64,000 nt of DNA from Arthrobacter sp. 131MFCol6.1 (lineage in GTDB: Bacteria; Actinomycetota; Actinomycetes; Actinomycetales; Micrococcaceae): contig NZ_KB895542.1 in assembly GCF_000374925.1 (NCBI RefSeq), forward strand, positions 413,354 through 477,353, given 5' to 3'. A program made the translations under genes and the position numbers. Below, piece by piece: positions 18,306-26,660 of the stretch; within the stretch, counting starts at the first letter, position 1, and each line of letters starts with the position of its first letter. A model generated the notes under the pieces. It did no database searches, was not told the DNA's origin, and worked only from the letters and a program-made list of their open reading frames with translations.

Positions 18306-20048
18306 TCATTTCTCCCGCATGATCGTCACTGTCGGCATGAAGCTAATGTCACCGACGTCGTAACCCCCGCGGGTGTGGGCGCTTACCAGGACCGTCTTCG
18401 GGTCGTTCCGTGAACTGCCAGGGGCCCGGCGGTAGAACTCCCGCACTTCGTGCGCGCTTCTGCCGCCGTAATTCGAAAAGAAGTCTTCGCGGAGACCCGC
18501 AGTCGCGAAACCGTTCTCGATGACGACCGGAATCAGCCAGTCGCTATGCGGCTTGTAGGTGAGAGTCCGTTGGGGTGCGGTAGTGGGAACGTCGAGGTAA
18601 TTCCGTCCGCGCGGTTCTGGTGATGCTGGCGCCGACCGGCGGATGTGGATGCCCTTTCGAAGCTTGACGGCCGCCTCCGCCATGAACTGGGAGTCCTCTT
18701 GGTCCATCTCGCTCAGCTTCGCGTGGCGTGCCACGGTGATCAGCCGACCACGTAGGGGGACGTACTGTCCCAAGCTCATTCCCTGAACCCAATCGGACAT
18801 GGCCCCGAAAGTGACGACCGCCAGCTGGGATGCATCCTGCTCTACATGCCAGAAAATGAAGCGGCTCTTGCCCGTGTCGGTCAGGACACCGGTGTGCATG
18901 GGACGAAGATTAGTGAGGGCTGTCTGCGTGCCTCGTGGTGTCGCGTTTCGGCTACTTCTTCGGGCGCCGGACCGGAGAGTGTTACTGACATCGTGGTAGG
19001 CGAATAGACCGAACTTCCCGTGGCAGACCAGGCTAATAAGGCTTCGGACGGCTCTGTCTGTGAGTTTCCGAGGATCTGTGTCGGACGAAAGCGCCCTGAC
19101 ATTGCGTTCGTCCAACTTCAGCACCGAAGCCAGGCTGCGGAAGAAAGCGGGATGATGCTTGGGTGCAAAATCGCCGAGCGTCATTTGTAGGTCTGCCAAG
19201 GCCGCGTTGCCGGGACCTATGGTCGTGGGGATGGGATCCGTGCGGGGTGTGGCGAGCGTGATGCCTGCCGGCTCAGGAGCGGACTCAGGATCGATTTCCC
19301 GGCGGTGCCGGCGCGCGTCGAGTTCGCGCTTGATCTTGGCAGCCATCGGGCTAGAAACAGCGGTCGCGCCGACTGCCGAGGCCTTTGGCGCAGTTGAGGT
19401 GACGGTTTTTGGCTGAGCCGCTGCAAGAGTTGCAGTGGATGGTGCACCGTTCCGCTGCATTTCGGAGGCGTAGGCACGATTCCGTTGCATCGTCTGCGCC
19501 CCAATTCGCCAGTGGTGCCTTATGATTCCCGGCCATGCTCGGCTCGGGAATCGCTTTAGGTCTTGGCGCGTCGGAAGGTAGCCGAAGGCAAGCAGACTGG
19601 CCTTGAAATCTGGCTCTATTCGGTTGTAGTCAGCAAGGCTGATGTGGCCTTTTGGGTCCGGTCTGTAGGTGGCACGGGTGAGCAGCTGCGGTTTCGGTGC
19701 CCCGGCAGCAAAGCGCCGAAGATGCTCCACCTCTTCCGGAAAGAGACGGGTCTGACTAGGCCTGGCACTAAGCCGGACCCCGGCGCGACGTGACTCGCGT
19801 TCAAGCACGTGCAACGGTAGGCGGGTCTCCTTCACGATGTCGCCGAGCAAAACGGTTGCCGTGCTAGCCCCAGACCGGGATTTGCCCGAACCACGCTTGC
19901 CCCCAGCTCCATGCGTTTTTCCGACCCGGGTATTGCGTGCCGGTGACGAGGTCCGCGCCCGTCCTGCTGAATCGTCCGGCGCAGTATCCCAAGTCTCTTG
20001 TTTGAACTTCCGCAGTGCGGCCTGTTGCTCTTCATCGAGCGCGCTCAT
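18306..20048 (-). CDS. Unrecognised 580-aa protein
   Basis: 580 residues, beginning MSALDEEQQAALRKFKQETW. Residues 25-65 are a basic Ser/Gly/Arg linker. A segment near 66-120 (LLGDIVKETRLPLHVLERESRRAGVRL) looks like a small helix-turn-helix or RHH-type unit. Region 125-200 (DYNRIEPDFKASLLAFGYL ... WPGIIRHHWRIGA) is Trp/Tyr-rich. The C-terminal half contains FIFWHVEQDASQLAVVTFG and a basic stretch. No enzyme motif, signal peptide or membrane helix is visible, and I cannot name the family. It sits between a helicase remnant and the NYN-BRCT pair, all within the defence island, so a defence or mobile-element role is possible but unproven. Confidence 0.6.
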   Translation of the reverse strand: MSALDEEQQAALRKFKQETWDTAPDDSAGRARTSSPARNTRVGKTHGAGGKRGSGKSRSGASTATVLLGDIVKETRLPLHVLERESRRAGVRLSARPSQTRLFPEEVEHLRRFAAGAPKPQLLTRATYRPDPKGHISLADYNRIEPDFKASLLAFGYLPTRQDLKRFPSRAWPGIIRHHWRIGAQTMQRNRAYASEMQRNGAPSTATLAAAQPKTVTSTAPKASAVGATAVSSPMAAKIKRELDARRHRREIDPESAPEPAGITLATPRTDPIPTTIGPGNAALADLQMTLGDFAPKHHPAFFRSLASVLKLDERNVRALSSDTDPRKLTDRAVRSLISLVCHGKFGLFAYHDVSNTLRSGARRSSRNATPRGTQTALTNLRPMHTGVLTDTGKSRFIFWHVEQDASQLAVVTFGAMSDWVQGMSLGQYVPLRGRLITVARHAKLSEMDQEDSQFMAEAAVKLRKGIHIRRSAPASPEPRGRNYLDVPTTAPQRTLTYKPHSDWLIPVVIENGFATAGLREDFFSNYGGRSAHEVREFYRRAPGSSRNDPKTVLVSAHTRGGYDVGDISFMPTVTIMREK

Positions 20049-20252
20049 GTGTCCCCCAAATTGCGATTCTTTCCACTGCCGACAAGGTTATCGGTCAGCA
20101 GCGACATTTCTGCTGCCGAGTAGATGCACCGAGTCGGAGCGTCTCTTTAATGCGTGGCTGTTTCGTCGGCCGCTGGTTGCCCGGGGCGGATGCTTGGCGT
20201 CGTCCCTGCGGGCGCCGGCTTCGAGAGCCGGGGTCCTGTGGGTTATGGCCCC

Positions 20253-20288
20253 AGTGGCCCCGAAGCCGAGCATTCCTTCGGGGCCACT
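20253..20288. repeat. Perfect 13-bp inverted repeat
   Basis: AGTGGCCCCGAAG pairs with CTTCGGGGCCACT around a 10-base loop. No T-tract lies on either side, so a simple terminator is less likely than an RNA structure or palindromic element. Confidence 0.7.
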
Positions 20289-20354
20289 AAGGGTGAGACT
20301 TGCTTCGAATTTGACATTCTGCGCCCTGTGCCTCACACTCAAGTCAACGGAACT

Positions 20355-20384
20355 CCCCGCACCTCAAGGTGCGGGGCTTCTTTT
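20355..20384 (+). terminator. Rho-independent terminator without an upstream gene
   Basis: CCCCGCACC and GGTGCGGGG form a perfect 9-bp stem with a TCAA loop, followed by CTTCTTTT. The orientation ends plus-strand transcription, yet the nearest plus-strand coding sequence upstream is the helicase remnant ending at 18268. A short non-coding transcript could account for it. Confidence 0.75.
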
Positions 20385-20403
20385 GTATCTGGCCGATTTA
20401 TCT

Positions 20404-20423
20404 ATTCGGAATATCCTCCGAAT
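20404..20423. promoter_or_regulatory. Dyad upstream of NYN-BRCT pair
   Basis: ATTCGGA, six bases, TCCGAAT: a perfect 7-bp dyad 121 bases before the NYN start. It could be an operator for a dimeric regulator; no regulator gene was tied to it. Confidence 0.35.
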
Positions 20424-20544
20424 GGCACCGAAAGACATGCTGTAGTTCGAAGAACGATTTGAATCTTGTTCCACCAGGAAATCATAGATCTAAATGCCGT
20501 CACGTAAACCGTGGCGGCTTCACCTGTTAAAGGAGATAAATACT

Positions 20545-21141
20545 ATGGATAGAATCGCAGTCTTTCTCGATTATTCGAACGTCCACCTTGTGGGGCATGA
20601 CCTCTTCGCCAGAGATTTTGAGAAGTGGACCACGCATGTTTCGCCGCGCCGCGTTGCTGAATCAATCATGTCAAAGCGCAGGAAAGAGGGCATGCTGGCG
20701 GGGGTCTTTCTTTTTCGAGGCAGCCCAGAACGATTCTCGGATCCCGAAGCCACGAAGATCTTTCGGGACGAGCAACGCCGATGGGCTGCGGATCCGTTGA
20801 TTCATGCCACGTACTTGCCCCTCCACTATGCGAAGTATCGCGTTCAGCCCAAGGAATCGGGCGTTGATGTTCGTCTAAGCCTGGATCTGGTCAAGACGGC
20901 CGAGTCTCATCGGTTCGACACGCTCATCCTCTTCTCGGGGGACAGCGATTGTTTCCCGGCTGTGCAGGACGTAGTTAAGACCACGACTCATCTGGAACTG
21001 GCAGCTTGGTCCGACGGCAGGGGATACCCCGGAAATCGCATCGCGCAGCAGGCCGCAAAGCATTTTCGTCTGTGGACGCATCGCCTCTCAGAGGATGACT
21101 TCTGGGACTGCCAGGACAACCAAGACTTCATGGCGGCCTAG
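20545..21141 (+). CDS. NYN-domain (PIN-like) ribonuclease
   Basis: 198 residues; ATG preceded by AAAGGAGATAAATACT, clearly better than the in-frame start 51 bases upstream. IAVFLDYSNVHLVG at residues 4-17 gives the first NYN aspartate and the Asn. GVDVRLSLDLVK (about 113) and LILFSGDSDCFP (about 132-143) supply the other acidic residues of the metal site. This is the LabA/DUF88-type NYN family, metal-dependent RNases of the PIN-like fold. It is followed after 24 bases by a BRCT-like gene on the same strand. Within the defence island it may act as an RNA-cutting effector; the target is unknown. Confidence 0.8.
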   Translation: MDRIAVFLDYSNVHLVGHDLFARDFEKWTTHVSPRRVAESIMSKRRKEGMLAGVFLFRGSPERFSDPEATKIFRDEQRRWAADPLIHATYLPLHYAKYRVQPKESGVDVRLSLDLVKTAESHRFDTLILFSGDSDCFPAVQDVVKTTTHLELAAWSDGRGYPGNRIAQQAAKHFRLWTHRLSEDDFWDCQDNQDFMAA

Positions 21142-21165
21142 TCCAAATCGAGCAGGAGTAACGGA

Positions 21166-21543
21166 ATGTACCAGTATTCAGGATCATGCAACGGCTTCGT
21201 GAACACCCTTCGCGGACAGACGGTGACAATGACAGGCAAGGTTGTTGTCTCCGGAGAGCACGTCAAACGGGAGAACTTAGCAAAGATCATCAAGACCAAG
21301 GGCGGGAGGTTCAAGAATGACCTGACGGGTCAGATATCTCTCCTCGTTCATGGTGACCTGAGCGGCCAGGTCGTTACGAATATGAAAATTCAGTTCAGCG
21401 ACAAACTACTCGATGTCATCAACCAAGATCGTCGCCAGCACCACGTGTGCGTGGTCTCCTCTGCAGGGTTCTCCGAGTTATTGAACGGCGGAACCGCAAA
21501 GTGCCTCCATGACGTTGTCGCCGACCGTGCGTCGGCGGTTTGA
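21166..21543 (+). CDS. BRCT-like protein paired with NYN RNase
   Basis: 125 residues; the start follows the NYN stop by 24 bases with AGGAGTAACGGA ahead of the ATG. The segment from about residue 17 (GQTVTMTGKVVVSGEHVKR) through IIKTKGGRFKNDL and LLVHGD to KIQFSDKLLDVI has the BRCT pattern: a strand with a T-G motif, a helix and GG in the turn, then L-V-x-G-D. BRCT domains in bacteria otherwise occur mostly in NAD-dependent DNA ligase and bind DNA ends or partner proteins. A stand-alone BRCT protein beside a NYN RNase is unusual. It may guide or restrain the RNase. Confidence 0.65.
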   Translation: MYQYSGSCNGFVNTLRGQTVTMTGKVVVSGEHVKRENLAKIIKTKGGRFKNDLTGQISLLVHGDLSGQVVTNMKIQFSDKLLDVINQDRRQHHVCVVSSAGFSELLNGGTAKCLHDVVADRASAV

Positions 21544-21637
21544 GCTCAGAGTGTCAAACGCCTGCGGTGTCTCCACGCGTCGCAGTCTGCCTGCGGGCAT
21601 GGAGACATCGCGCCGTGGGCCTTGGCATACCACCGAG

Positions 21638-24600
21638 CTAAGGCCGCAAATTCAGAGGCCGTATCTCAATCCCGTCCTTGATCAGACCCAGCAGATCATC
21701 CTGCCGTGCCTGGCCCAGCGTGAGCCGGTACTTCGCCAGGCCGGCAAGCATGTGCTTCGTCCTCGGTACGTCCCGGCTCAGCGGGTGATCCAGAAGCCGC
21801 CGCTCGATCTTGTGCTGGCCCCGGTAGATCCAGTGTGGAGCGAACTCAGTGGTCTCATTCGTTGTCAGTGCGGCGACCGCGTCTGCGGCCACTGTGAAGA
21901 TGGACTGCCAAGGATCAGTGACGCCCGGCTTCAGAACGTCACGGCCATGCCGGCAAGCGACATTCTTCCGCACTGCATGCCCCAAATACCGGTGCACCCG
22001 GCCTTCGCGCTGTTCGAAATCGACAGGGTTGCCGGGCACGTTCCAGTGGATGACCGAGTGGGCCCACCAGTGGAAGTCGATTCCCTCCTGGCCTACCGAC
22101 GTAGACGCAAGCAGGAAGGGCCAGAACGGGCTGTTGAAGGCCCGACGGACGTCGGGCATGCGGTTGCTGTCGCCGTCGTCCGTCTTGGCGTTGCTGTAGC
22201 GCACGGCGAATCGGCTGCCCATGCGGAGATCCTCGTGGGAACCGTCCGGATATTTCGCGAGCATCTGCGCTGGCTTGAGGGACAATGAGCGCCGGATGTC
22301 ATCAGCAAGCGACCACAGCTGCTCGGCAGTTACCAACCCGGGGGCCTGCTGGCTGCGGAGCTGGAAGACGTACTCGTCCAACACGGCCTGGAGGTTTCCC
22401 GCCTCGCAGTAGCGCAGGACCTTTTGCCAGTAGTCACCTTCAGGGTAGAGCTTGTCCAGCAGCTCGGTTGCGTCGAGCCGGTTGAACAGCGTGCGCAGGC
22501 CGGTCGCTGCGAACACAGCGGCCTTCCACAGCTCGGTGCCGTCAAAATCGTCCGGTACTACGCGCCTCAAGGCTCGGTAGAGGCAGTTGGCGGGGGAATT
22601 TACGGCCAGATCTTCAATCCCGTCCTCCCAGCCCGCTGCTTCTCCCACAGACGCCTCAAGCATCCGGTCAACGTGGGCCAGGTAGAGCCCCGCCTCGGAG
22701 CCACCATCCTGCTCGGCGTCCGCGTCCTCCGAGGCTTTGCCCTGCTGCTGGGTGTACTCGTCCAGCTGACGCAGCTCCCGCGTGGCCAGTTTGGCATTGT
22801 TCTTCCACTCTGCCGGCAGGGCACCCGGCACCGAGAAGTAGGACGCCCAGGCACCGAGCCGACTGGCCGGATCAACGACGGCGCCGCCAACGATGTCCTT
22901 GCCTGCCGCTGCCGCGGCCTCCCGCACCGCGTCCCCGGGCACCAGGGAACCAGTCATGGAGGCACTCTCCAGTGGGTCACCCGCCAGTGCCAGAGCAGCG
23001 TGGGGGATGAACAACGCCAGGGTGGACATGGCCTGGGGCTCACCGTCGCGGACGCGGAACCTGAGCCGGCCACGGAAGCGCTTGCGGGCCTCGGCCGTGT
23101 TTTCACCGTGCAGCGGTGACCCTTCCAGAATCTGCCGCTCTGCCTCGTAGGAGAGCATCGTGGTGATCGCCGTCGGGGCGGCGTTCCAGGCGGAGAAGAC
23201 CAGCTGCTTGGTGACGTCCGGGCCCACCTCGGCGAACGCGCCGGAAGGTTCCACATAGGGGAGCGACGGCGGCATCCACAGCAGCTTCCACCAGCCCTGT
23301 CCGACGGTGTGCTCGCGCACAGCCCGGAATTTGGCATTGTCGGTCTCCACAGCGCCGTAGCTGCGATAAGCGTCCGGGTCGATGGTCGCGAGGGCCGGCA
23401 GCACCGGGTTAACGGCTTCCCGGTCGCAGTGGATCCTGCCGTCCAGCATCCTGCCGACCTTGTAGTCAGTGAGGAAGTGCGCGAACATCGGAACGGATTT
23501 CCAATATTCCATCGGATTGCCGGTGCGCGTTGCCCGGAACACAGCGGACAGGGACTTGTAGCTGGTGAGGTCTCCGGCCCGGACATCCGTCGGTGCCATC
23601 TCGATCACGGACAACATGTCGTCTTTGCCCAGCTGGGGCCGCTCCGTGCGGCTCATGAAGAGCTTCAGGCCGTCCTCGATGCGGTGGGTCAGCGCGTCGT
23701 CCGGGACCTGCTTCAGCAGCTGGGTCCGGCGCCCGTCCAGATCTGCCTCGAGGCCCTCCATGTACCCCGGCCGTTCGCTGCTCAGGAAACGCAGCAGCTG
23801 CCGGAAGTCCGCGGCGTGGTCGTCCCCGTCTTCCTCGTTCGCTCCGGTGTGCGCCTTGTACGGCGTGGCCGAGAGCAGGATGAGTTTGGCGCCCTTGTAG
23901 TTCAGGAACTGCCGCGCCAGCTCCGCCGCGGAATCCTCGTCGTCGGGCGCGGTGCCGGGGGAGTAGAGCAGATCGCGGAACCGCTGGAACTCGTCCAGGA
24001 TGATCAGGTCAGGTTCCAGACAATCCAGCCCGGCTTGGGCCAGATCTCCCCGGAGCCCGCCGATGATGGCGCTCATGCGCGGCCGGACCGTCTCCGCCCC
24101 ATCGCGCGCCGCCTCGCGCAGGGCCTTGCGGAACGCCGGAAGGTTGCCGCTCTGGTGCGCCAGCGTGCGGAAGCGGTTCCGCACGGGGACCGCGAAACCG
24201 TCGGGGAACTGCTCGTGCATGTACTGGACGCGGCGTGCAAAATTCTGTGGGGAGGCGCCGGCGCGGAGCAGCTCGACGGCGTCGTCGTGCTGTTCCTCGC
24301 CGATGACGCCAAGCTGCGTGATGATGCGGAAGAGCACCGCCCGTTCTTTGGCCTGGCCGGTTGCCCCTCCGACGTTGAACGACGTGCCCGGAGTCAGCGA
24401 GATGAAGTTGACGCGCTTCCGGGTTCCCGGCGCGGCCGGAGCGTTGAGCTTGGCCAGCTCGGTGGGCAGCAGTGTCAGCCGGCCGGACTCGATGATGTCC
24501 TTCTGCCCGGTGACGTTCAGCCGGCCGAGGTTCTGCTTGGCCAGGTCAGCGTTCGAGCAGACATAGACGACGTCGATGCGGTTCACCCCGGAGTCGGGCC

Positions 24601-24790
24601 GGTCGAGCAGTTCAATGGCCTTGGCGATGACGCCGCGGGCCACCATGCTCTTGCCCAGCCCGGTCTCGTCCGCGACGAGGAAACGGTCCGCCGGCTGGTC
24701 ATCCAGATAGAGGCGCTTGAAGACGTGTTCCACGGTCCGGCGCTGAAAGCCCCGGAGGCCGTCCAGCGCGGGCGTTGCGTCAAACCCCAT
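21638..24790 (-). CDS. SNF2-type helicase of Azaca-like trio
   Basis: 1050 residues; GGGGGAA site five bases before the ATG, which lies inside the end of the PLD gene (11-base overlap). Motifs in order: ADETGLGKS at about 40-48, a DExx box LIILDEFQRFRD near 270, LLSATPYKAHTG near 300, and C-terminal motifs STSVGQEGIDFHWW and QREGRVHRYLGHA. These make it a superfamily 2 helicase or translocase with an altered final arginine motif. It is the last gene of a DUF6361-PLD-helicase group. From memory, the Azaca anti-phage system has three genes including a PLD protein and a helicase. This would be the motor, acting on DNA together with the PLD nuclease. Confidence 0.8.
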   Translation of the reverse strand: MGFDATPALDGLRGFQRRTVEHVFKRLYLDDQPADRFLVADETGLGKSMVARGVIAKAIELLDRPDSGVNRIDVVYVCSNADLAKQNLGRLNVTGQKDIIESGRLTLLPTELAKLNAPAAPGTRKRVNFISLTPGTSFNVGGATGQAKERAVLFRIITQLGVIGEEQHDDAVELLRAGASPQNFARRVQYMHEQFPDGFAVPVRNRFRTLAHQSGNLPAFRKALREAARDGAETVRPRMSAIIGGLRGDLAQAGLDCLEPDLIILDEFQRFRDLLYSPGTAPDDEDSAAELARQFLNYKGAKLILLSATPYKAHTGANEEDGDDHAADFRQLLRFLSSERPGYMEGLEADLDGRRTQLLKQVPDDALTHRIEDGLKLFMSRTERPQLGKDDMLSVIEMAPTDVRAGDLTSYKSLSAVFRATRTGNPMEYWKSVPMFAHFLTDYKVGRMLDGRIHCDREAVNPVLPALATIDPDAYRSYGAVETDNAKFRAVREHTVGQGWWKLLWMPPSLPYVEPSGAFAEVGPDVTKQLVFSAWNAAPTAITTMLSYEAERQILEGSPLHGENTAEARKRFRGRLRFRVRDGEPQAMSTLALFIPHAALALAGDPLESASMTGSLVPGDAVREAAAAAGKDIVGGAVVDPASRLGAWASYFSVPGALPAEWKNNAKLATRELRQLDEYTQQQGKASEDADAEQDGGSEAGLYLAHVDRMLEASVGEAAGWEDGIEDLAVNSPANCLYRALRRVVPDDFDGTELWKAAVFAATGLRTLFNRLDATELLDKLYPEGDYWQKVLRYCEAGNLQAVLDEYVFQLRSQQAPGLVTAEQLWSLADDIRRSLSLKPAQMLAKYPDGSHEDLRMGSRFAVRYSNAKTDDGDSNRMPDVRRAFNSPFWPFLLASTSVGQEGIDFHWWAHSVIHWNVPGNPVDFEQREGRVHRYLGHAVRKNVACRHGRDVLKPGVTDPWQSIFTVAADAVAALTTNETTEFAPHWIYRGQHKIERRLLDHPLSRDVPRTKHMLAGLAKYRLTLGQARQDDLLGLIKDGIEIRPLNLRP

Positions 24791-26660
24791 GAAGTTCCCC
24801 CATGTCTAGTGCCTCGGTGGCTGCCGTCCACAGTGCGTGCAGCTGCTGAATCTCCGGATCTTCGCCGCGAAGGGCGAGCAGCCGGTCCATCACTACTTTC
24901 AAATCCGGGAAGACCGAGCCGGCGTCCGGACCCGCCATCGCGCCCACCATCGCTTCGAAGAGTCCCGCGGTGGAGCCATCTCCGAACCCGGAACCGGCGA
25001 ACCATCCCGTGCCGGTTCCGGACCCGGGAAGGGCGTCCTCCGGTGTGAGGAACAGCAGCAGGAACTGCCGGAGCTTTTGCGGATCGTCCAGCTGGCGGGC
25101 GATGATCTCATCCAGTCGTCCCACCGGATCGGTGCGGAGGCTGCCTTGGATCACCGTGCTCTTGGACAGTCCGGCGACCGGGTCCTCAAGCGTCAACACC
25201 AAGTACGGGGTCACGTCCGCGAGCGGTATGGCGTGGAAAACGTGTTTGTGCTGACCGCCAGAGGGCGCGACGACGGCGCTTGGCTGGGGGAGAGAGAGGA
25301 GCCGCAGCTTCGCGGTGAACTCGGGCTTGGGCGACCAGTCATGGGAGGCGGCAACCGTGAAAGTGTTTTTGGCATCGCCGTCGGGGACGGCGTCGAGGAG
25401 GAACCGGTGCGCTGCAGCCTCCCGCAGCGCGTTCTCCAGCCGGAAGGCTGCCACGTCTTCTTCTGTGCGGGCCGCGCCGCCGGTGCCCAGGAAATCGGCG
25501 AAGGGCACGTCCTTGAGACTTTCCCGGATGCTCTGGACACCCAGGCGTTTCTTGGCTCCCCGCATTTCCAGCAGGAACTCCACGTTCTTGGTGAAGCCTG
25601 CCTCGGTGGCGTTGGCCGACCCCAGGAGGGCGTAGGTGTAGTGGTCGTAGTCGCAGAAGTAGGCCTTGGCGTGCAGTCCGGTCAGATCGTCCGCCACGCG
25701 CTGGAGTCCGGATTCATCCGTATCACTCAAACCTGAGTGCGACGACTCGGGGATGCCGCGCTCGTCGAAGGCTTGGAACGAAGTGCGGGTATCGGCAACC
25801 GTCTGCTCTTGGAGGAGGTCCAGTTGATCACCCCGCGAGTAGACGTAGAGGTTGTCTGTCCATCTGTCCTGTAGCCGGCCGAGCAGCTTGTCATCGAGGA
25901 AGGGAGAAATGACCAGCTTGTCCCGGCCGAGGTGAGCTCTCTCACCGGACTTATTGTTGAGCGCGATGAAGTTCTCCGGATCGCGAAGGTGCGCCACGAT
26001 TGAGCCCTGTTCGAAGGCTTCGCCCATGCCCATCGGACGGAAGGCCAAGCGGTGGATGTCCTCGGGCAGCTCCCAGCGGACGTTCGCCAGGCGGGCGGCG
26101 AGGCCGCGCACCCTGGCCAGCCGCCCGGCGTCGGGCGTCACTGTGCAGAGGTCAGGGAGCCGGGCGATGAAGCGGGCCAGGGGCCCGCTGTCTGGCCCGC
26201 TATCCTCGGCGACGTGCGCGAGTTCGCCGTCCAGCCGGACGAGGAGGTCCCAGCTGGCGTCGGTGGTGAGGTTGCGGCTGCTGCACAGGAAGCGGTAACG
26301 GCGTTCGGTGTCGTTCTCGAATTCGAGGAGCCAGACCTTCGGGTGGAACAGCCCGCGCCGGACGCTGACCTGGTGGACCATCGGTTCCAGCAGCGCGAGC
26401 AGGTCCGAGGCGTCCGAGGGTGCTTTGATGTGGCCGGCCTGGCAGAAGATGTCTACGCGGTCGGAGACTTTGCGCAGGGCGCTGAGCACCGCCACCGGAT
26501 TGGTGAATTCTTCCCCGGAGCCTGCGACGAAGCTCAGCGGTACCGACAGGGCGCTGGTCATGTCCAGGGTGAAGGTGGTGCCCACGGCGTGAGAGAGCCG
26601 GAACCCTGCCGGCGGGCGCAGCTGCTGGGTGAGTGCCTGCCTGTTTGCTGCCTCAAGCAT
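24780..26660 (-). CDS. Phospholipase D-like nuclease of Azaca-like trio
   Basis: 626 residues, beginning MLEAANRQALTQQL; the ATG overlaps the end of the DUF6361 gene by eight bases. Two HKD-type half-sites are visible: FHPKVWLLEF followed by FLCSSRNLT in the first third, and LHAKAYFCDYDHY followed by LLGSANATEAGF in the middle. This is the two-motif arrangement of PLD-superfamily nucleases. The C-terminal region from about 430 has no recognised domain. It is co-transcribed with the helicase downstream and probably acts as the nuclease of the unit. Confidence 0.8.
   Translation of the reverse strand: MLEAANRQALTQQLRPPAGFRLSHAVGTTFTLDMTSALSVPLSFVAGSGEEFTNPVAVLSALRKVSDRVDIFCQAGHIKAPSDASDLLALLEPMVHQVSVRRGLFHPKVWLLEFENDTERRYRFLCSSRNLTTDASWDLLVRLDGELAHVAEDSGPDSGPLARFIARLPDLCTVTPDAGRLARVRGLAARLANVRWELPEDIHRLAFRPMGMGEAFEQGSIVAHLRDPENFIALNNKSGERAHLGRDKLVISPFLDDKLLGRLQDRWTDNLYVYSRGDQLDLLQEQTVADTRTSFQAFDERGIPESSHSGLSDTDESGLQRVADDLTGLHAKAYFCDYDHYTYALLGSANATEAGFTKNVEFLLEMRGAKKRLGVQSIRESLKDVPFADFLGTGGAARTEEDVAAFRLENALREAAAHRFLLDAVPDGDAKNTFTVAASHDWSPKPEFTAKLRLLSLPQPSAVVAPSGGQHKHVFHAIPLADVTPYLVLTLEDPVAGLSKSTVIQGSLRTDPVGRLDEIIARQLDDPQKLRQFLLLFLTPEDALPGSGTGTGWFAGSGFGDGSTAGLFEAMVGAMAGPDAGSVFPDLKVVMDRLLALRGEDPEIQQLHALWTAATEALDMGELHGV

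Larger units (their letters stand above)
20049..20544. other. Intergenic region with two hairpins and a dyad
   Basis: The divergent space between the 580-aa gene and the NYN gene holds no gene. It contains a 13-bp-stem hairpin (20253-20288), a classical terminator (20355-20384) and a 7-bp dyad (20404-20423), listed separately. No upstream plus-strand gene explains the terminator. Confidence 0.6.

Noticed and set aside
23309..25048. 579-codon plus-strand frame
   Set aside because: Antisense shadow of the helicase and PLD genes, which have clear motifs on the minus strand.
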